Assembly: GCF_004305975.1 (NCBI RefSeq)
Contig: NZ_BHZI01000001.1
Location: forward strand, 16,850-80,849
Length of the DNA: 64,000 nucleotides
Direction of reading: 5' to 3'
From: Streptomyces otsuchiensis
GTDB lineage: Bacteria > Actinomycetota > Actinomycetes > Streptomycetales > Streptomycetaceae
In this document: one piece after another, positions 1 through 10,883 of the stretch
How positions within the stretch are numbered: position 1 is the first letter of the stretch
How the letters are laid out: each line of letters starts with the position of its first letter
The notes under the pieces: generated by a model
The model's input: only the letters and a program-made list of their open reading frames with translations
Database searches by the model: none
Told to the model about the DNA's origin: nothing
Position numbers and translations under genes: made by a program

Positions 1-1
1 C

Positions 2-1465
2 ACTTCCTGGTTCCGGCGTAGCGGATGGTCCAAGGGTGAGATGGCCCGCCAGGTGAACCGCCGGGCCCGCCATCTGGGCGCACACCACGTCAGCACCGAC
101 ACCTCCCGCGTGCGCCGGTGGCTCGACGGTGAGCAGCCGCGGGAACCGATACCGCGGATCCTGTCCGACCTGTTCTCGGAGCGGTTCAGCTGCGTCGTCA
201 CGGTTGAGGACCTCGGGCTGCGGTCGGCACCCCAGCACGCGGCGGCATCCGGCATCGACCTGCCGTGGGCGGGGCCCCAGACCGTCGACCTCATCAATGA
301 GTTCTCGCGCAGCGATCTCATGCTGGGGCGGCGTGGGTTCCTCGGCACATCCCTGTCCATGTCAGCGGGGCCCGCGCTGATAGAGCCCATGCAGCGCTGG
401 CTGATCCCGAGCCAGCAGAGCCCCGGGACGTCCCGTGGCGCGAGGCTGACGCCCCTGCCGCCGGACCCGGCCACAGGCCGCCGCCGGCAGGCCGGGCTCT
501 CCACGCCCGAGCTGGAACTTCTTGAGTCGACCACGGCGATGTTCCGGCAGTGGGACGCGGCGTGCGGCGGAGGTCTCCGTCGGAAGGCGGTGGTCGGGCA
601 ACTGCACGAGGTCACCGACCTGCTGCAGCAGAGCCAGCCCGAGCAGGTCCGTCGGCGTCTCTTCCGCGTCACCGCCGAGCTGGCGGAACTGGCCGGATGG
701 ATGAGCTACGACATCGGGCTCCAGCCCACCGCCCAGAAGTACTTCGTCCTGGCCCTGCACGCCGCGAAGGAGGCGGAGGACCGTCCCCTCGGTGCGTACA
801 TCCTCTCCAAGATGACGCGCCAGATGATCCATCTGGGACGCGGGGACGACGCGCTGGAGCTGATCCATCTGGCGCAGTACGGCAGCCGCGACACCGCCAC
901 GCCGCGGACACAGGCGATGCTGTACGCGCTGGAGGCACGGGCCTACGCGACGATCGGCGAGCCCATGAAGGTCCGCCGCGCGGTGCGCATGGCGGAGGAG
1001 ACCTTCTCCGAGCAGTCTCCCGGTGATCCCGAGCCCGACTGGATCGGCTTCTTCTCCGAGGCGGAGCTTCACGCCGAGAACGCGCACTCCTTCCGTGATC
1101 TCGCGTACAACCCGTCGCGCAGTCGTCCCTATGCCTCGCTGGCGCGCCCGCACATGGAGCGTGCTGTGGAACTGTTCGGCAAGGAGTGTGTCAGACCCGG
1201 CAGCGGACACCAGCGTTCGTATGCACTCAATCTGATCGGGCTGGCCACCGTCGACCTGCTCGACGGCGAGCCGGAGGCGGCCGCCGCTCGGGCACGGGAG
1301 GCCGCCGAGGTCGCCGAGAGCCTGCGGTCGGAGCGCGTCAGCACCCGGCTGCACGCGACGGTGGCCGGAGCCGCGCGCGACTACGGCGATGTCGCCGAAG
1401 TCATCGACATCGCCGAGCGGCTCGGGCGCGATCATCCCGGTACCGAGGCGCCACGCGCCGTCTGA
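2..1465 (+). CDS. nsdA: NsdA-type negative regulator of differentiation, 5' end outside window
   Basis: The frame is open from the first bases of the window, so the true start lies upstream; an internal ATG sits at 41. The visible N-terminus (GEMARQVNRRARHLG, then TDTSRVRRWLDGEQPREPI) reads as an XRE-like helix-turn-helix. A roughly 300-residue alpha-helical, TPR-like C-terminus follows (RRKAVVGQLHEVTDLL, AQKYFVLALHAAKEA), ending in a helical repeat rich in Ala and Glu. This architecture, and the position directly upstream of amtB-glnK-glnD, match NsdA of Streptomyces, a repressor of sporulation and antibiotic production in S. coelicolor. Family knowledge gives the role; the sequence shows only the fold pattern and synteny. 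No TTA codon was noticed in frame. Confidence 0.8.
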   Translation, partial: TSWFRRSGWSKGEMARQVNRRARHLGAHHVSTDTSRVRRWLDGEQPREPIPRILSDLFSERFSCVVTVEDLGLRSAPQHAAASGIDLPWAGPQTVDLINEFSRSDLMLGRRGFLGTSLSMSAGPALIEPMQRWLIPSQQSPGTSRGARLTPLPPDPATGRRRQAGLSTPELELLESTTAMFRQWDAACGGGLRRKAVVGQLHEVTDLLQQSQPEQVRRRLFRVTAELAELAGWMSYDIGLQPTAQKYFVLALHAAKEAEDRPLGAYILSKMTRQMIHLGRGDDALELIHLAQYGSRDTATPRTQAMLYALEARAYATIGEPMKVRRAVRMAEETFSEQSPGDPEPDWIGFFSEAELHAENAHSFRDLAYNPSRSRPYASLARPHMERAVELFGKECVRPGSGHQRSYALNLIGLATVDLLDGEPEAAAARAREAAEVAESLRSERVSTRLHATVAGAARDYGDVAEVIDIAERLGRDHPGTEAPRAV

Positions 1466-1501
1466 CCCTGCCCGATCCCCGTGCCCTGCCCGATCCCCGT
1501 G
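1466..1501. repeat. 18-bp perfect tandem duplication after nsdA
   Basis: Two adjacent identical copies (1466-1483 and 1484-1501) of an 18-bp unit beginning CCCTGCCCGATCC start at the base after the nsdA stop codon. They form no stem and are not a terminator. Confidence 0.9.
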
Positions 1502-1770
1502 CCCCGGCCGCGACCGGCCGCCCCGTACAGCCCGACGGGCTCCCCCACAGCCACGTCGCGCCGGGCGGCCGTCGCGGCCGGTCTTCTCTCGCGCCCCATG
1601 GCTGTCCCGGCACGCGTGGCCGCCCCATGCCGGGGGTCTTGCGGGGTGGCGTGCCGCGCCGCTCGGACCCGGTATCGCGGGCCCCAGGCAGCCCCCAGCA
1701 CGACGCTGCCGGAACCGTGGTCACGCCGCCATTGCGGTGCGGCCACGGTTCATGTCCGATTCATCACCGT

Positions 1771-1806
1771 GTAACACCCCGGAGGCCATCGTCACGGTGT
1801 CGAAAC
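1771..1806 (+). promoter_or_regulatory. GlnR-box-like operator upstream of amtB
   Basis: GTCAC (1791-1795), six bases, GAAAC (1802-1806) matches the streptomycete GlnR half-site pattern gTnAc-n6-GaAAc exactly. A second, weaker pair GTAAC (1771-1775), six bases, GAGGC (1782-1786) precedes it; the two pairs are 20 bp apart rather than the usual 22. GlnR activation of amtB-glnK-glnD under nitrogen limitation is established for Streptomyces; its use here is inferred from the motif and its place 100 bp before the start codon. Confidence 0.7.
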
Positions 1807-1906
1807 ATCGACAGCCGTCGCCGGAAACGGCCCTCCGCGAGCCTGGAGCGCATCCTGACCCGCCCCGCTTCTCCCGCACGGGTCGTAACACGAGGAGACG
1901 TTCACC

Positions 1907-3540
<1,634 letters not shown>

Positions 3541-3592
3541 ACAACCCACCCGCCGCACCCGCGGCGACGAGCACGGGAGTTGGGAACCGCAC

Positions 3593-6142
3593 ATGATGGC
3601 GGAGCCGACCGACACCAAGGACACTTCCGAGTCCGACGCGGGACCCAACGGCAACTACGCGGCGGCCCGGCTGCACCTCCTCACCCGGGGGGAGCGGTCC
3701 GGGCCGCCGCGCCGTGCCGAACTCGCCCGACTCACCGACGACTGGCTCGCAGGTCTCTACGACCGTGTGCCGACCGTCCCCGGCACATCCCTCGTCGCGG
3801 TCGGCGGCTACGGCCGGGGCGAACTCTCGCCACGCAGCGACCTCGACCTGCTGCTCCTGCACCAGGACGCCCCCACGCAGCGGCTCGCACCGCTGGCCGA
3901 CGCCCTGTGGTACCCCGTGTGGGACCTCGGCATCGCGCTCGACCACTCCGTTCGCAGCCTCAAGGAGACGCGCGGAACCGCCGCCGACGACCTCAAGGTC
4001 CGTCTCGGGCTGCTCGACGCGCGCCACATCGCCGGTGACCCCGCGCTCACCGAGCAGCTGCGCACCACGCAGCTCGCAGACTGGCGGGCCGAGGCACCCG
4101 AACGGCTTCCTGAGCTGCACCAACTCTCCCAGGAACGGGCACGCCGTCACGGTGAGCTGCCCTTCCTCCTCGAACCCGACCTCAAGGAGGCGCGGGGCGG
4201 GCTGCGGGACGTCACGGCGCTCCGTGCCGTCGCCGCGTCCTGGCTCGCCGACGCCCCACGCGCAGGTCTGGACGACGCCCGCACCACCCTGCTCGACGTC
4301 CGTGACGCGCTCCACCTCACCACCGGACGGGCCACCGACCGGCTCGCGCAGGAGGACCAGCCCCAGGTCGCCGACGCTCTCGGACTCCTCGACCCGGACG
4401 CCCTGCTGCGGCAGGTCTACGAGGCGTCGCGACTGGTCGCCTATGCCTGGGACGTCACCTGGCGCGACGTCGGCCGAGTGCTCCGCGGCCGCGCCGCGGG
4501 CGGCCGCACCGGACGCGTTCGGGGCATCTTCCCCGGACGCTCCGGCAGGCAGCGGCCGAACGTCGGCAGTGGCCCCGCCCGTATCCCGCTCGCCGAAGGC
4601 GTCGTCGAGTACGACGGCGAGGCGGCCCTCGCCCGGACGGCGCGCCCCGAGCGGGACCCGGTGCTGCCGCTGCGTGCCGCGGCCGCGGCCGCGCAGGCAG
4701 GCCTGCCGTTGGCACTGCCCGCGCTCCACCGCCTCACCGAGGCCGCCGCACCTCTCCCCGTGCCCTGGCCGGCCGAGGCACGGGAGGAGTTCGTGACCCT
4801 GCTCGGCGCGGGGCCGGACACCGTTCCGGTCTGGGAAGCCATGGCCGCCGCCGGACTCATCACGCGCCTGCTGCCCGACTGGGAGCGCGTGAGCTGCCGG
4901 CCCCAGCGCAACCCGGTCCACCGGTGGACGGTGGACCGGCATCTCGTCGAGACCGCGGTGCGCGCCTCGGCCCTCACCCGCCGCGTGGAGCGCCCCGACA
5001 TCCTGCTGGTCGCCGCACTGCTCCACGACATCGGCAAGGGGTGGCCCGGCGATCACAGCGTCGTGGGCGAGACGATCGCCCGCGACATGGCTTCGCGCGT
5101 CGGATTCGGTACGGACGACGCGGAGATCCTCGCCACGCTCGTCAGGCACCACCTCCTCCTCATCCAGACCGCCACGCGTCGCGACCTCAGTGACCCCACC
5201 ACGGTCAGGGCCGTCGCGGACACGGTGGGCTCCTCCGCGACCCTGGAACTGCTCCACGCACTGACCGAGGCGGACGCGCTCGCCACCGGGCCGGCCGCAT
5301 GGTCGGCATGGCGCGCGGCTCTCGTCGACGAACTCGTCGTGCGCGTGAAGGCGGAGCTCGCCGGTGCCGACGCCGGGCGCGCGGCCGGCGCGCCCCGGCG
5401 GCAACCGACCGCCGCCGCAGAACGCCTGGCCATGGAGGCGGTACGCGGCGGCGCCCCCGTGGTGACCCTGCACACCCGCCCCGAGCCCCAGCGCGCGGCA
5501 GGTGCCGACGCCGATCGGTCTGACGGAGCGAGCGAGAGAGGCACCGACGTATCGTCCTCGGCCTCCGAACAGGTGGGAGTCGAGCTGACCGTGGCCCTTC
5601 CCGATCGCCCCGGCGCGCTCCCGGCGGTCTCCGGCGTTCTCGCCATGCACCGCATGACGGTGCGGTCGGCCGAGCTCCGCTCCGTCGATCCCGTCGGCCA
5701 AGGGCAGGCGCTGCTTCTGGAATGGCGTGTCGCGGCGGCCTACGGCTCGCTGCCCGAGGCGGACCGGCTGCGGGCCGACCTGGTCAGGGTCCTGGACGGG
5801 ACGCTGGACATCGCCGGCCGGCTCGCCGAACGCGAGGCGGCCGCCCGCCCCAGGCGACGCCGCATGCCGCAACCGCCCCCGCCACGCGTGACAGTGGCCC
5901 CGCTCGGCTCCAGCCGCGCCACCGTGCTGGAAGTACGCGCCCCCGACGGGCCCGGCCTGCTGTTCCGGATCGCTCAGGCGCTGGAGAACCGCGGCGTACG
6001 GGTACGCAGCGCTCATGTGTCGACCCTCGGCGCAAACGCGGTCGACGCCTTCTACGTCACCGACGAAGCCGGTGCCCCGCTCACGGGGGAGGCAGCGGCC
6101 ACGGTCGCCGGCGAGTTGCAGGAAGCCCTGCGCCGGGACTGA
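3593..6142 (+). CDS. glnD: PII nucleotidyltransferase / removing enzyme GlnD
   Basis: The 849-residue protein has the full GlnD layout. The nucleotidyltransferase motif GGYGRGELSPRSDLDLLLLH spans about 71-90, with metal-binding Asp83 and Asp85. An HD phosphohydrolase domain (LLHDIGKGWPGDHS, near residue 477) follows, and two ACT domains (about 663-735 and 776-840) sense glutamine. It modifies and demodifies GlnK. An ATG-ATG pair occurs at 3593/3596; the preceding GGGAG/GGGAA sequence fits either. The linker between the HD and ACT parts is Ala/Arg-rich and poorly conserved. It is the third gene of the amtB operon. Confidence 0.93.
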   Translation: MMAEPTDTKDTSESDAGPNGNYAAARLHLLTRGERSGPPRRAELARLTDDWLAGLYDRVPTVPGTSLVAVGGYGRGELSPRSDLDLLLLHQDAPTQRLAPLADALWYPVWDLGIALDHSVRSLKETRGTAADDLKVRLGLLDARHIAGDPALTEQLRTTQLADWRAEAPERLPELHQLSQERARRHGELPFLLEPDLKEARGGLRDVTALRAVAASWLADAPRAGLDDARTTLLDVRDALHLTTGRATDRLAQEDQPQVADALGLLDPDALLRQVYEASRLVAYAWDVTWRDVGRVLRGRAAGGRTGRVRGIFPGRSGRQRPNVGSGPARIPLAEGVVEYDGEAALARTARPERDPVLPLRAAAAAAQAGLPLALPALHRLTEAAAPLPVPWPAEAREEFVTLLGAGPDTVPVWEAMAAAGLITRLLPDWERVSCRPQRNPVHRWTVDRHLVETAVRASALTRRVERPDILLVAALLHDIGKGWPGDHSVVGETIARDMASRVGFGTDDAEILATLVRHHLLLIQTATRRDLSDPTTVRAVADTVGSSATLELLHALTEADALATGPAAWSAWRAALVDELVVRVKAELAGADAGRAAGAPRRQPTAAAERLAMEAVRGGAPVVTLHTRPEPQRAAGADADRSDGASERGTDVSSSASEQVGVELTVALPDRPGALPAVSGVLAMHRMTVRSAELRSVDPVGQGQALLLEWRVAAAYGSLPEADRLRADLVRVLDGTLDIAGRLAEREAAARPRRRRMPQPPPPRVTVAPLGSSRATVLEVRAPDGPGLLFRIAQALENRGVRVRSAHVSTLGANAVDAFYVTDEAGAPLTGEAAATVAGELQEALRRD

Positions 6143-6362
6143 TGCCGCGCCCGCCCCGCCCCGCGCGGCGCACCGGCCCGCTCCGCACGGGGCGTGAGCG
6201 CGGGGTGAGCCATGACGGTGTCCAGGACTGCATCTGCGGGGTAGGCGCCGGGCACCCCCTGTACCGCCCCACGCGGCCGCCGCGGGGGTTCGGCCGCCGC
6301 GCGGCCCGATACCCTGGGGTGCAGACAGAGCCACGCCCCCGACTCCGAGGATCCGCGACGCC

Positions 6363-7919
6363 GTGTTCGATACTCTTTCCGATCGTCTCAGTGCGACGTT
6401 CAAGACTCTCCGAGGCCGGGGCCGTCTGTCCGAGGCGGACATCGACGCCACCGCGCGCGAGATCCGAATCGCGCTGCTGGAGGCCGATGTCGCGCTTCCG
6501 GTGGTCCGCGCCTTCATCAAGCAGGTCAAGGAGAGGGCCCTCGGCTCCGAGGTCTCGCGGGCGCTGAACCCCGCCCAGCAGGTCATCAAGATCGTCAACG
6601 AGGAACTGGTCGGGATCCTCGGCGGTGAGACCCGGCGCCTGCGGTTCGCCAAGACCGCGCCGACCGTGATCATGCTCGCGGGCCTGCAGGGCGCGGGTAA
6701 GACGACCCTCGCCGGCAAGCTGGCCAAGTGGCTGAGCACACAGGGGCACAGCCCTCTGCTGGTCGCGTGTGACCTCCAGCGTCCGAACGCCGTCAACCAG
6801 CTCGGCGTGGTCGCCGAGCGTGCCGGTGTGGCGATCTACGCGCCCGAGCCGGGTAACGGTGTCGGCGACCCGGTCGCGGTGGCACGCGACTCGGTGGCGT
6901 TCGCTCGCGACAAACAGTACGACGTGGTGATCGTCGACACCGCCGGACGGCTGGGCATCGACGCCGAGCTCATGGAGCAGGCGGCCGACATCCGTGACGC
7001 GGTCAGCCCCGACGAGGTCCTCTTCGTCGTGGACGCGATGATCGGTCAGGACGCGGTCACCACGGCCGAGGCGTTCCGGGACGGCGTGGGATTCGACGGC
7101 GTGGTGCTGTCGAAGCTCGACGGTGACGCCCGCGGTGGTGCGGCGCTCTCGGTGGCGCATGTCACCGGCCGACAGGTCATGTTCGCCTCCAACGGAGAGG
7201 GCCTCGACGACTTCGACGCCTTCCACCCGGACCGGATGGCGTCCCGCATCCTCGGCATGGGAGATGTGCTCAGCCTGATCGAGAAGGCCGAGCAGACCTT
7301 CAGCCAGGAGGAGGCGGAGAAGCTCGCCGAGAAGCTGTCCAAGGGGCCCAAGCAGTTCACCCTGGACGACTTTCTGTCGCAGATGGAGCAGGTCCGCAAG
7401 ATGGGCTCCATCTCCAAGCTCCTCGGCATGATGCCCGGCATGGGGCAGATGCGGGACCAGATCAACAACCTCGACGAGCGGGACGTGGACCGCACCGCCG
7501 CCATCATCAAGTCGATGACCCCGGGCGAGCGCGAGGACCCGAAGATCATCAACGGCTCGCGCCGCGCTCGTATCGCGCGCGGTTCGGGTGTAGACGTCAG
7601 CGCGGTGAAGAACCTGGTGGAGCGGTTCTTCGAAGCGCGGAAGATGATGTCCAAGATGGCGCAGGGCGGCGGCATGCCGGGCATGCCGGGCATGCCCGGC
7701 ATGGGGGGCGGGGCCGGCAAGAAGCGCGGCAAGCAGCCGCCCAAGAAGGTGAAGGGCAAGCAGCGCAGCGGAAACCCGATGAAGCGCAAGGCGGACGAGC
7801 AGGCGGCCGCAGACCGGCGCGCCGCCGGTGGCGCCTTCGGTGTCCCCGGCGCGGGGCAGGACGCGAGCGACTTCCAGCTTCCGAAGGAGTTCCGGGACAT
7901 CCTGCCCCCGGACAAGTGA
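6363..7919 (+). CDS. ffh: Signal recognition particle GTPase Ffh
   Basis: Ffh binds 4.5S RNA and signal sequences and delivers nascent chains to FtsY and SecYEG. The 518-residue product starts with GTG at 6363 (MFDTLSDRLSATFKTLRGRG). It has an N domain, then the G domain with GLQGAGKTT (P-loop), DTAGRLG and SKLDGDARGG. The methionine-rich M domain carries MMPGMGQM and a GMPGMPGMPGM repeat, and the tail is basic. The length is typical for actinobacteria. A 220-bp gap separates it from glnD, and it ends in a very strong terminator, so it is probably monocistronic. Confidence 0.97.
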   Translation: MFDTLSDRLSATFKTLRGRGRLSEADIDATAREIRIALLEADVALPVVRAFIKQVKERALGSEVSRALNPAQQVIKIVNEELVGILGGETRRLRFAKTAPTVIMLAGLQGAGKTTLAGKLAKWLSTQGHSPLLVACDLQRPNAVNQLGVVAERAGVAIYAPEPGNGVGDPVAVARDSVAFARDKQYDVVIVDTAGRLGIDAELMEQAADIRDAVSPDEVLFVVDAMIGQDAVTTAEAFRDGVGFDGVVLSKLDGDARGGAALSVAHVTGRQVMFASNGEGLDDFDAFHPDRMASRILGMGDVLSLIEKAEQTFSQEEAEKLAEKLSKGPKQFTLDDFLSQMEQVRKMGSISKLLGMMPGMGQMRDQINNLDERDVDRTAAIIKSMTPGEREDPKIINGSRRARIARGSGVDVSAVKNLVERFFEARKMMSKMAQGGGMPGMPGMPGMGGGAGKKRGKQPPKKVKGKQRSGNPMKRKADEQAAADRRAAGGAFGVPGAGQDASDFQLPKEFRDILPPDK

Positions 7920-7925
7920 GCCGGA

Positions 7926-7983
7926 CCGGAACGGGCCTGTGGGGCGTAGCGGGGGACCGCCGCGCCCCACAGGCCCGTTCCGG
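7926..7983 (+). terminator. ffh terminator, perfect 21-bp stem
   Basis: The arms 7926-7946 and 7963-7983 are perfectly complementary over 21 bp with a 16-nt loop, starting six bases after the ffh stop codon. There is no T-run, as is usual in Streptomyces. The next gene runs toward it on the other strand, so it may work in both directions. Confidence 0.9.
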
Positions 7984-8264
7984 GAGTTCTCGTGGGCTGG
8001 ACGCGGGCTCACCCGCCCCCAGCCTGCCCCGGGAGCCTGCCGCCGGGCGGCGCGTGACGCGGGTGCGGACGGAGAGCGCCGATCAGAGCGTTCTCCGGGT
8101 GTTCACGGCGGCACGGCGCACGGCGCACGATGCCCGGCGCCCCGCTGCCGGGCCGCCCACCGCCGCGAAAGCGTCGCCCCACCGCCCCGTCAGCGGAGGG
8201 GTCCACGCACCGGGCTGCCCCGCCGCGCGCCATGCCGTCACCCGCGCCGCCCCAGGCGACGCGG
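7984..8264. other. Empty convergent intergenic region ffh / methyltransferase
   Basis: Together with the terminator this is a 345-bp gap between convergent genes. Past the stem it is Arg/Pro/Ala-coding GC-rich sequence in every frame, with no motif, start site or further hairpin that I can support. Confidence 0.6.
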
Positions 8265-9149
8265 TCAGACCTCGGCGATCACGTAGGGGAGCGGGCTGGG
8301 GAGCCAGACAGCGCCGTCGCGCCCCACGTACGGGTGGAGCGCCTCCGTCAGTTCCCGCACCACCTGCTCGGCGCCCGCCACGCGGACCGCCGCGTCGAAG
8401 TTCCCCGTGGCCAGCAGCCCCCGTACCGCCCCGTCCAGCCCGGGATAGCCGAAGGGACAGTTCACCTCGGCGGTCTCGCGATGCCGGAGGCCCGCACGCG
8501 CCGCCACGTCCTCCAACGCGGCTGCCGATCCCACCGGCCCGGTGGTTTCCTGGCCCTCGCCGCGCGGCGGTGTCCCGTCCTCCGCGCCGCAGCGCGCGGC
8601 TCGCGCACGCCCGTCGGCGGGGCCCGGTTCCCGCGTCGGGGTGTCGAGGCGGTGAGTGACCGTCGCGGTGCACTGACCCGGGTCGCCGCAGCCAGCCAGC
8701 ACCACCGGGCTTCCCGGCGCGGCGAGCCGCGCCGCCCGGCGCAGCACCGCCGGATCGGGTGGCCCGCTGAAGGCTGTGATCAGGGTGTAGGGAGCACCCG
8801 CAGCGTCCGGGACCGCTGACGACACCAGCCTCGCGGGCCAGCGCCGGCCGCCCCACTCCGGCTCGGGGAGCAGTCGCTCGCGCGCCAGGCGCAGCCGGTC
8901 GGCATCGGTGTCGGCGCCGGTGACATCCGCTCCCAGGGAGGCGGCACGGAGCAGGGCGAGTCCGGAGCCACACCCGAGACCGAGCAGTCGTGTGCCCGGC
9001 CCCACGCCCAGGCGTCGGTACACGGCGTCGTAGAGCGGGACGAACATGCGCTCCTGGATCTCCGCCCAGTCACGCGCGCGGGCCGGTGGTGCGGTGTCGT
9101 GGCGTCCGGGCGGACGCCGGTGCTCCTGGTGGATCAGCGTGGGTGTCAT
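8265..9149 (-). CDS. Class I SAM-dependent methyltransferase-like protein
   Basis: The 294-residue protein carries the Rossmann SAM-binding motif I LLGLGCGSGLALL at about 55-67, and a motif II-like acidic turn in GADVTGADTDADRL. The central region (RLVSSAVPDAAGAPYTLITAF, PGSPVVLAGCGDPG) fits motifs IV-V. Residues 175-210 are a low-complexity Arg/Gly/Pro linker. The substrate cannot be read from the sequence; the fold is close to small-molecule methyltransferases of the UbiE/Methyltransf_11 type. It runs convergent to ffh and divergent from proS, with 154 bp between the two start codons. Confidence 0.65.
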   Translation of the reverse strand: MTPTLIHQEHRRPPGRHDTAPPARARDWAEIQERMFVPLYDAVYRRLGVGPGTRLLGLGCGSGLALLRAASLGADVTGADTDADRLRLARERLLPEPEWGGRRWPARLVSSAVPDAAGAPYTLITAFSGPPDPAVLRRAARLAAPGSPVVLAGCGDPGQCTATVTHRLDTPTREPGPADGRARAARCGAEDGTPPRGEGQETTGPVGSAAALEDVAARAGLRHRETAEVNCPFGYPGLDGAVRGLLATGNFDAAVRVAGAEQVVRELTEALHPYVGRDGAVWLPSPLPYVIAEV

Positions 9150-9265
9150 GACCGTGCCCCAATCGACGGGTGTGCGGCGGCCGCCGGCCGATGAAGTTGC
9201 CCCTGCTCCTGTATGACAGAAAACTCCGCTCCGCTCCTGTCGTCCAGAGGGCGATCGAGGCGTGA

Positions 9266-9303
9266 TTCACGCTTATGACACGTCGCGCCGTAGCATTCGC
9301 GGC
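9266..9303 (+). promoter_or_regulatory. Probable leaderless promoter of proS
   Basis: TAGCAT at 9291-9296 lies seven bases before the ATG at 9304, which would put the transcription start at or next to the start codon. TTCACG at 9266-9271 could serve as a -35 with a long 19-bp spacer. No Shine-Dalgarno sequence precedes the ATG, consistent with a leaderless mRNA. Confidence 0.5.
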
Positions 9304-10719
9304 ATGGCAAAGGCTCCCGTACTCACCCCCCAGGCGGAGGACTTCCCGCGCTGGTACCAGGACCTGATCAACAAGGCCGAGCTGGCCGACAACGGGCCTG
9401 TGCGCGGCACGATGGTCATTCGACCGTATGGCTACGGCCTGTGGGAGCGAATGCAGCAGGAGCTGGATGCCCGGATCAAGCGGGCGGGGGCGAAGAACGC
9501 CTACTTCCCCCTCTTCATCCCGCAGTCGTACCTGAACCGTGAGGCCGAACATGTGGAGGGCTTCGCTCCGGAGCTCGCCGTGGTCACGCACGGAGGAGGC
9601 AAGGAGCTGGAGGAGCCGGTGGTGGTGCGGCCCACCTCCGAGACGATCGTCAACGAGTACTTCTCCAAGTGGGTCCAGAGCTATCGGGACCTCCCGCTCC
9701 TGATCAACCAGTGGGCCAACGTGGTGCGCTGGGAGATGCGTCCGCGGGTCTTCCTCCGAACGAGTGAGTTCCTCTGGCAGGAGGGCCACACCGCGCACGC
9801 GACCTACGAGGACGCGCGGGAGTACGCGGCGCGGATCCACCGCGACGTCTACGCGGACTTCATGGTGAACACGCTCGCCATCGACGTGGTACTCGGTCGG
9901 AAGACTCCCCAGGAGCGGTTCGCCGGCGCGATCAACACCCTCACCCTCGAAGGCATGATGCGGGACGGCAAGGCGCTCCAGATGGGCACCAGCCACGAGC
10001 TCGGCCAGAACTTCGCGAAGGCCTTCGACACCCGCTTCCTCTCGCGGGACGGTGGCCGTGAGCTGGTGTGGCAGACGTCGTGGGGCGCCTCCACCCGCCT
10101 GGTCGGCGGTTTGATCATGGGTCACGGGGACGACAACGGGCTCAGAGTGCCGCCCCGCCTGGCCCCCGTGCAGGTCGTGGTCCTCGCCATCAAGGGCGAC
10201 GAAGCGGTAATCGCCAAGGTCCGGGAGATCGGCGAGCGGCTGGCCGCCGCCGGTGTGAGGGTGGAGGTCGACGACCGCACCGACACTCCGTTCGGCCGCA
10301 GGGCCGTGGACTGGGAGCTCAAAGGCGTGCCCGTGCGGGTGGAGATCGGCCCGCGGGACCTCGAGAGTGGAACCGCCGTGCTCGCTCGCCGGATTCCGGG
10401 TGGCAAGGAGACGGTGGCGATCGACACTCTCGCCGGTGTGCTTCCCGGGCTGCTCGAGGCAGACCAGGCGCTGCTGCTGGCCCAGTCGCGCGAGCGCCGC
10501 GAGGCCCGTACCAGCGACGTCCGCAGCGTCGGAGAAGCAGTGGAGGCGGCCAAGGCCGGTGGCTGGGCCCGCCTGCCCTGGGCGGAACTCGGGCCGGAGG
10601 GGGAGCGACGCCTCGCTCAGGACGCGGTGTCCGTGCGCTGCCTGCTCGCGGAGGACGGCTCCGTTCCGGACAGTGACGACGCGCCGGGAACCGTGGCGGT
10701 CGTGGCCCGTGCTTACTGA
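9304..10719 (+). CDS. proS: Prolyl-tRNA synthetase, archaeal/eukaryotic-like type
   Basis: The protein charges tRNA-Pro with proline in the cytoplasm. From the ATG at 9304 it has 471 residues. The class II motifs are clear: VRPTSETIVNEYFSKW, RWEMRPRVFLRTSEFLWQEGHTAHA and TSWGASTRLVGGLIMGHGDD. An anticodon-binding domain (APVQVVVLAIKGDE) and the C-terminal domain typical of the short ProS type 3, which lacks the editing insertion, follow. The frame is also open from a GTG at 9262, but that adds no conserved sequence and would place the start before the apparent -10 box, so 9304 is preferred. Confidence 0.93.
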   Translation: MAKAPVLTPQAEDFPRWYQDLINKAELADNGPVRGTMVIRPYGYGLWERMQQELDARIKRAGAKNAYFPLFIPQSYLNREAEHVEGFAPELAVVTHGGGKELEEPVVVRPTSETIVNEYFSKWVQSYRDLPLLINQWANVVRWEMRPRVFLRTSEFLWQEGHTAHATYEDAREYAARIHRDVYADFMVNTLAIDVVLGRKTPQERFAGAINTLTLEGMMRDGKALQMGTSHELGQNFAKAFDTRFLSRDGGRELVWQTSWGASTRLVGGLIMGHGDDNGLRVPPRLAPVQVVVLAIKGDEAVIAKVREIGERLAAAGVRVEVDDRTDTPFGRRAVDWELKGVPVRVEIGPRDLESGTAVLARRIPGGKETVAIDTLAGVLPGLLEADQALLLAQSRERREARTSDVRSVGEAVEAAKAGGWARLPWAELGPEGERRLAQDAVSVRCLLAEDGSVPDSDDAPGTVAVVARAY

Positions 10720-10763
10720 CAGCAGGTAACCACTTCGCTGTCTCCGCCCGGTTCCGGAGGCAT

Positions 10764-10794
10764 CGTGACCCCGCGCTCCCGGCGCGGGGTCACG
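10764..10794 (+). terminator. proS terminator
   Basis: A perfect 13-bp stem (10764-10776 with 10782-10794) and a 5-nt loop sit 45 bp after the proS stop codon. Confidence 0.85.
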
Positions 10795-10883
10795 CAACGT
10801 GATGGAAACTGACGGGTAAGTGCAAATTCGGAGAGTTGGCCCGGAATCGGAACACCGAGGGGGGCTGGCTCGTTAGACCCGAC

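Larger units (their letters stand above)
1466..1906. other. nsdA-amtB intergenic region
   Basis: This 441-bp stretch has no convincing gene; the open frames crossing it are compositional. It holds an 18-bp tandem duplication directly after the nsdA stop (1466-1501), a GlnR-box-like pair of half-sites (1771-1806) and a Shine-Dalgarno-like GAGGAG at 1892-1897 ahead of the TTG start of amtB. Confidence 0.7.

Noticed and set aside
7680-7715. Repeat GGCATGCCGGGCATGCC in ffh as a regulatory palindrome
   Set aside because: It encodes the GMPGMPGMPGM stretch of the methionine-rich M domain, common in Ffh proteins; a coding repeat is the simpler explanation.
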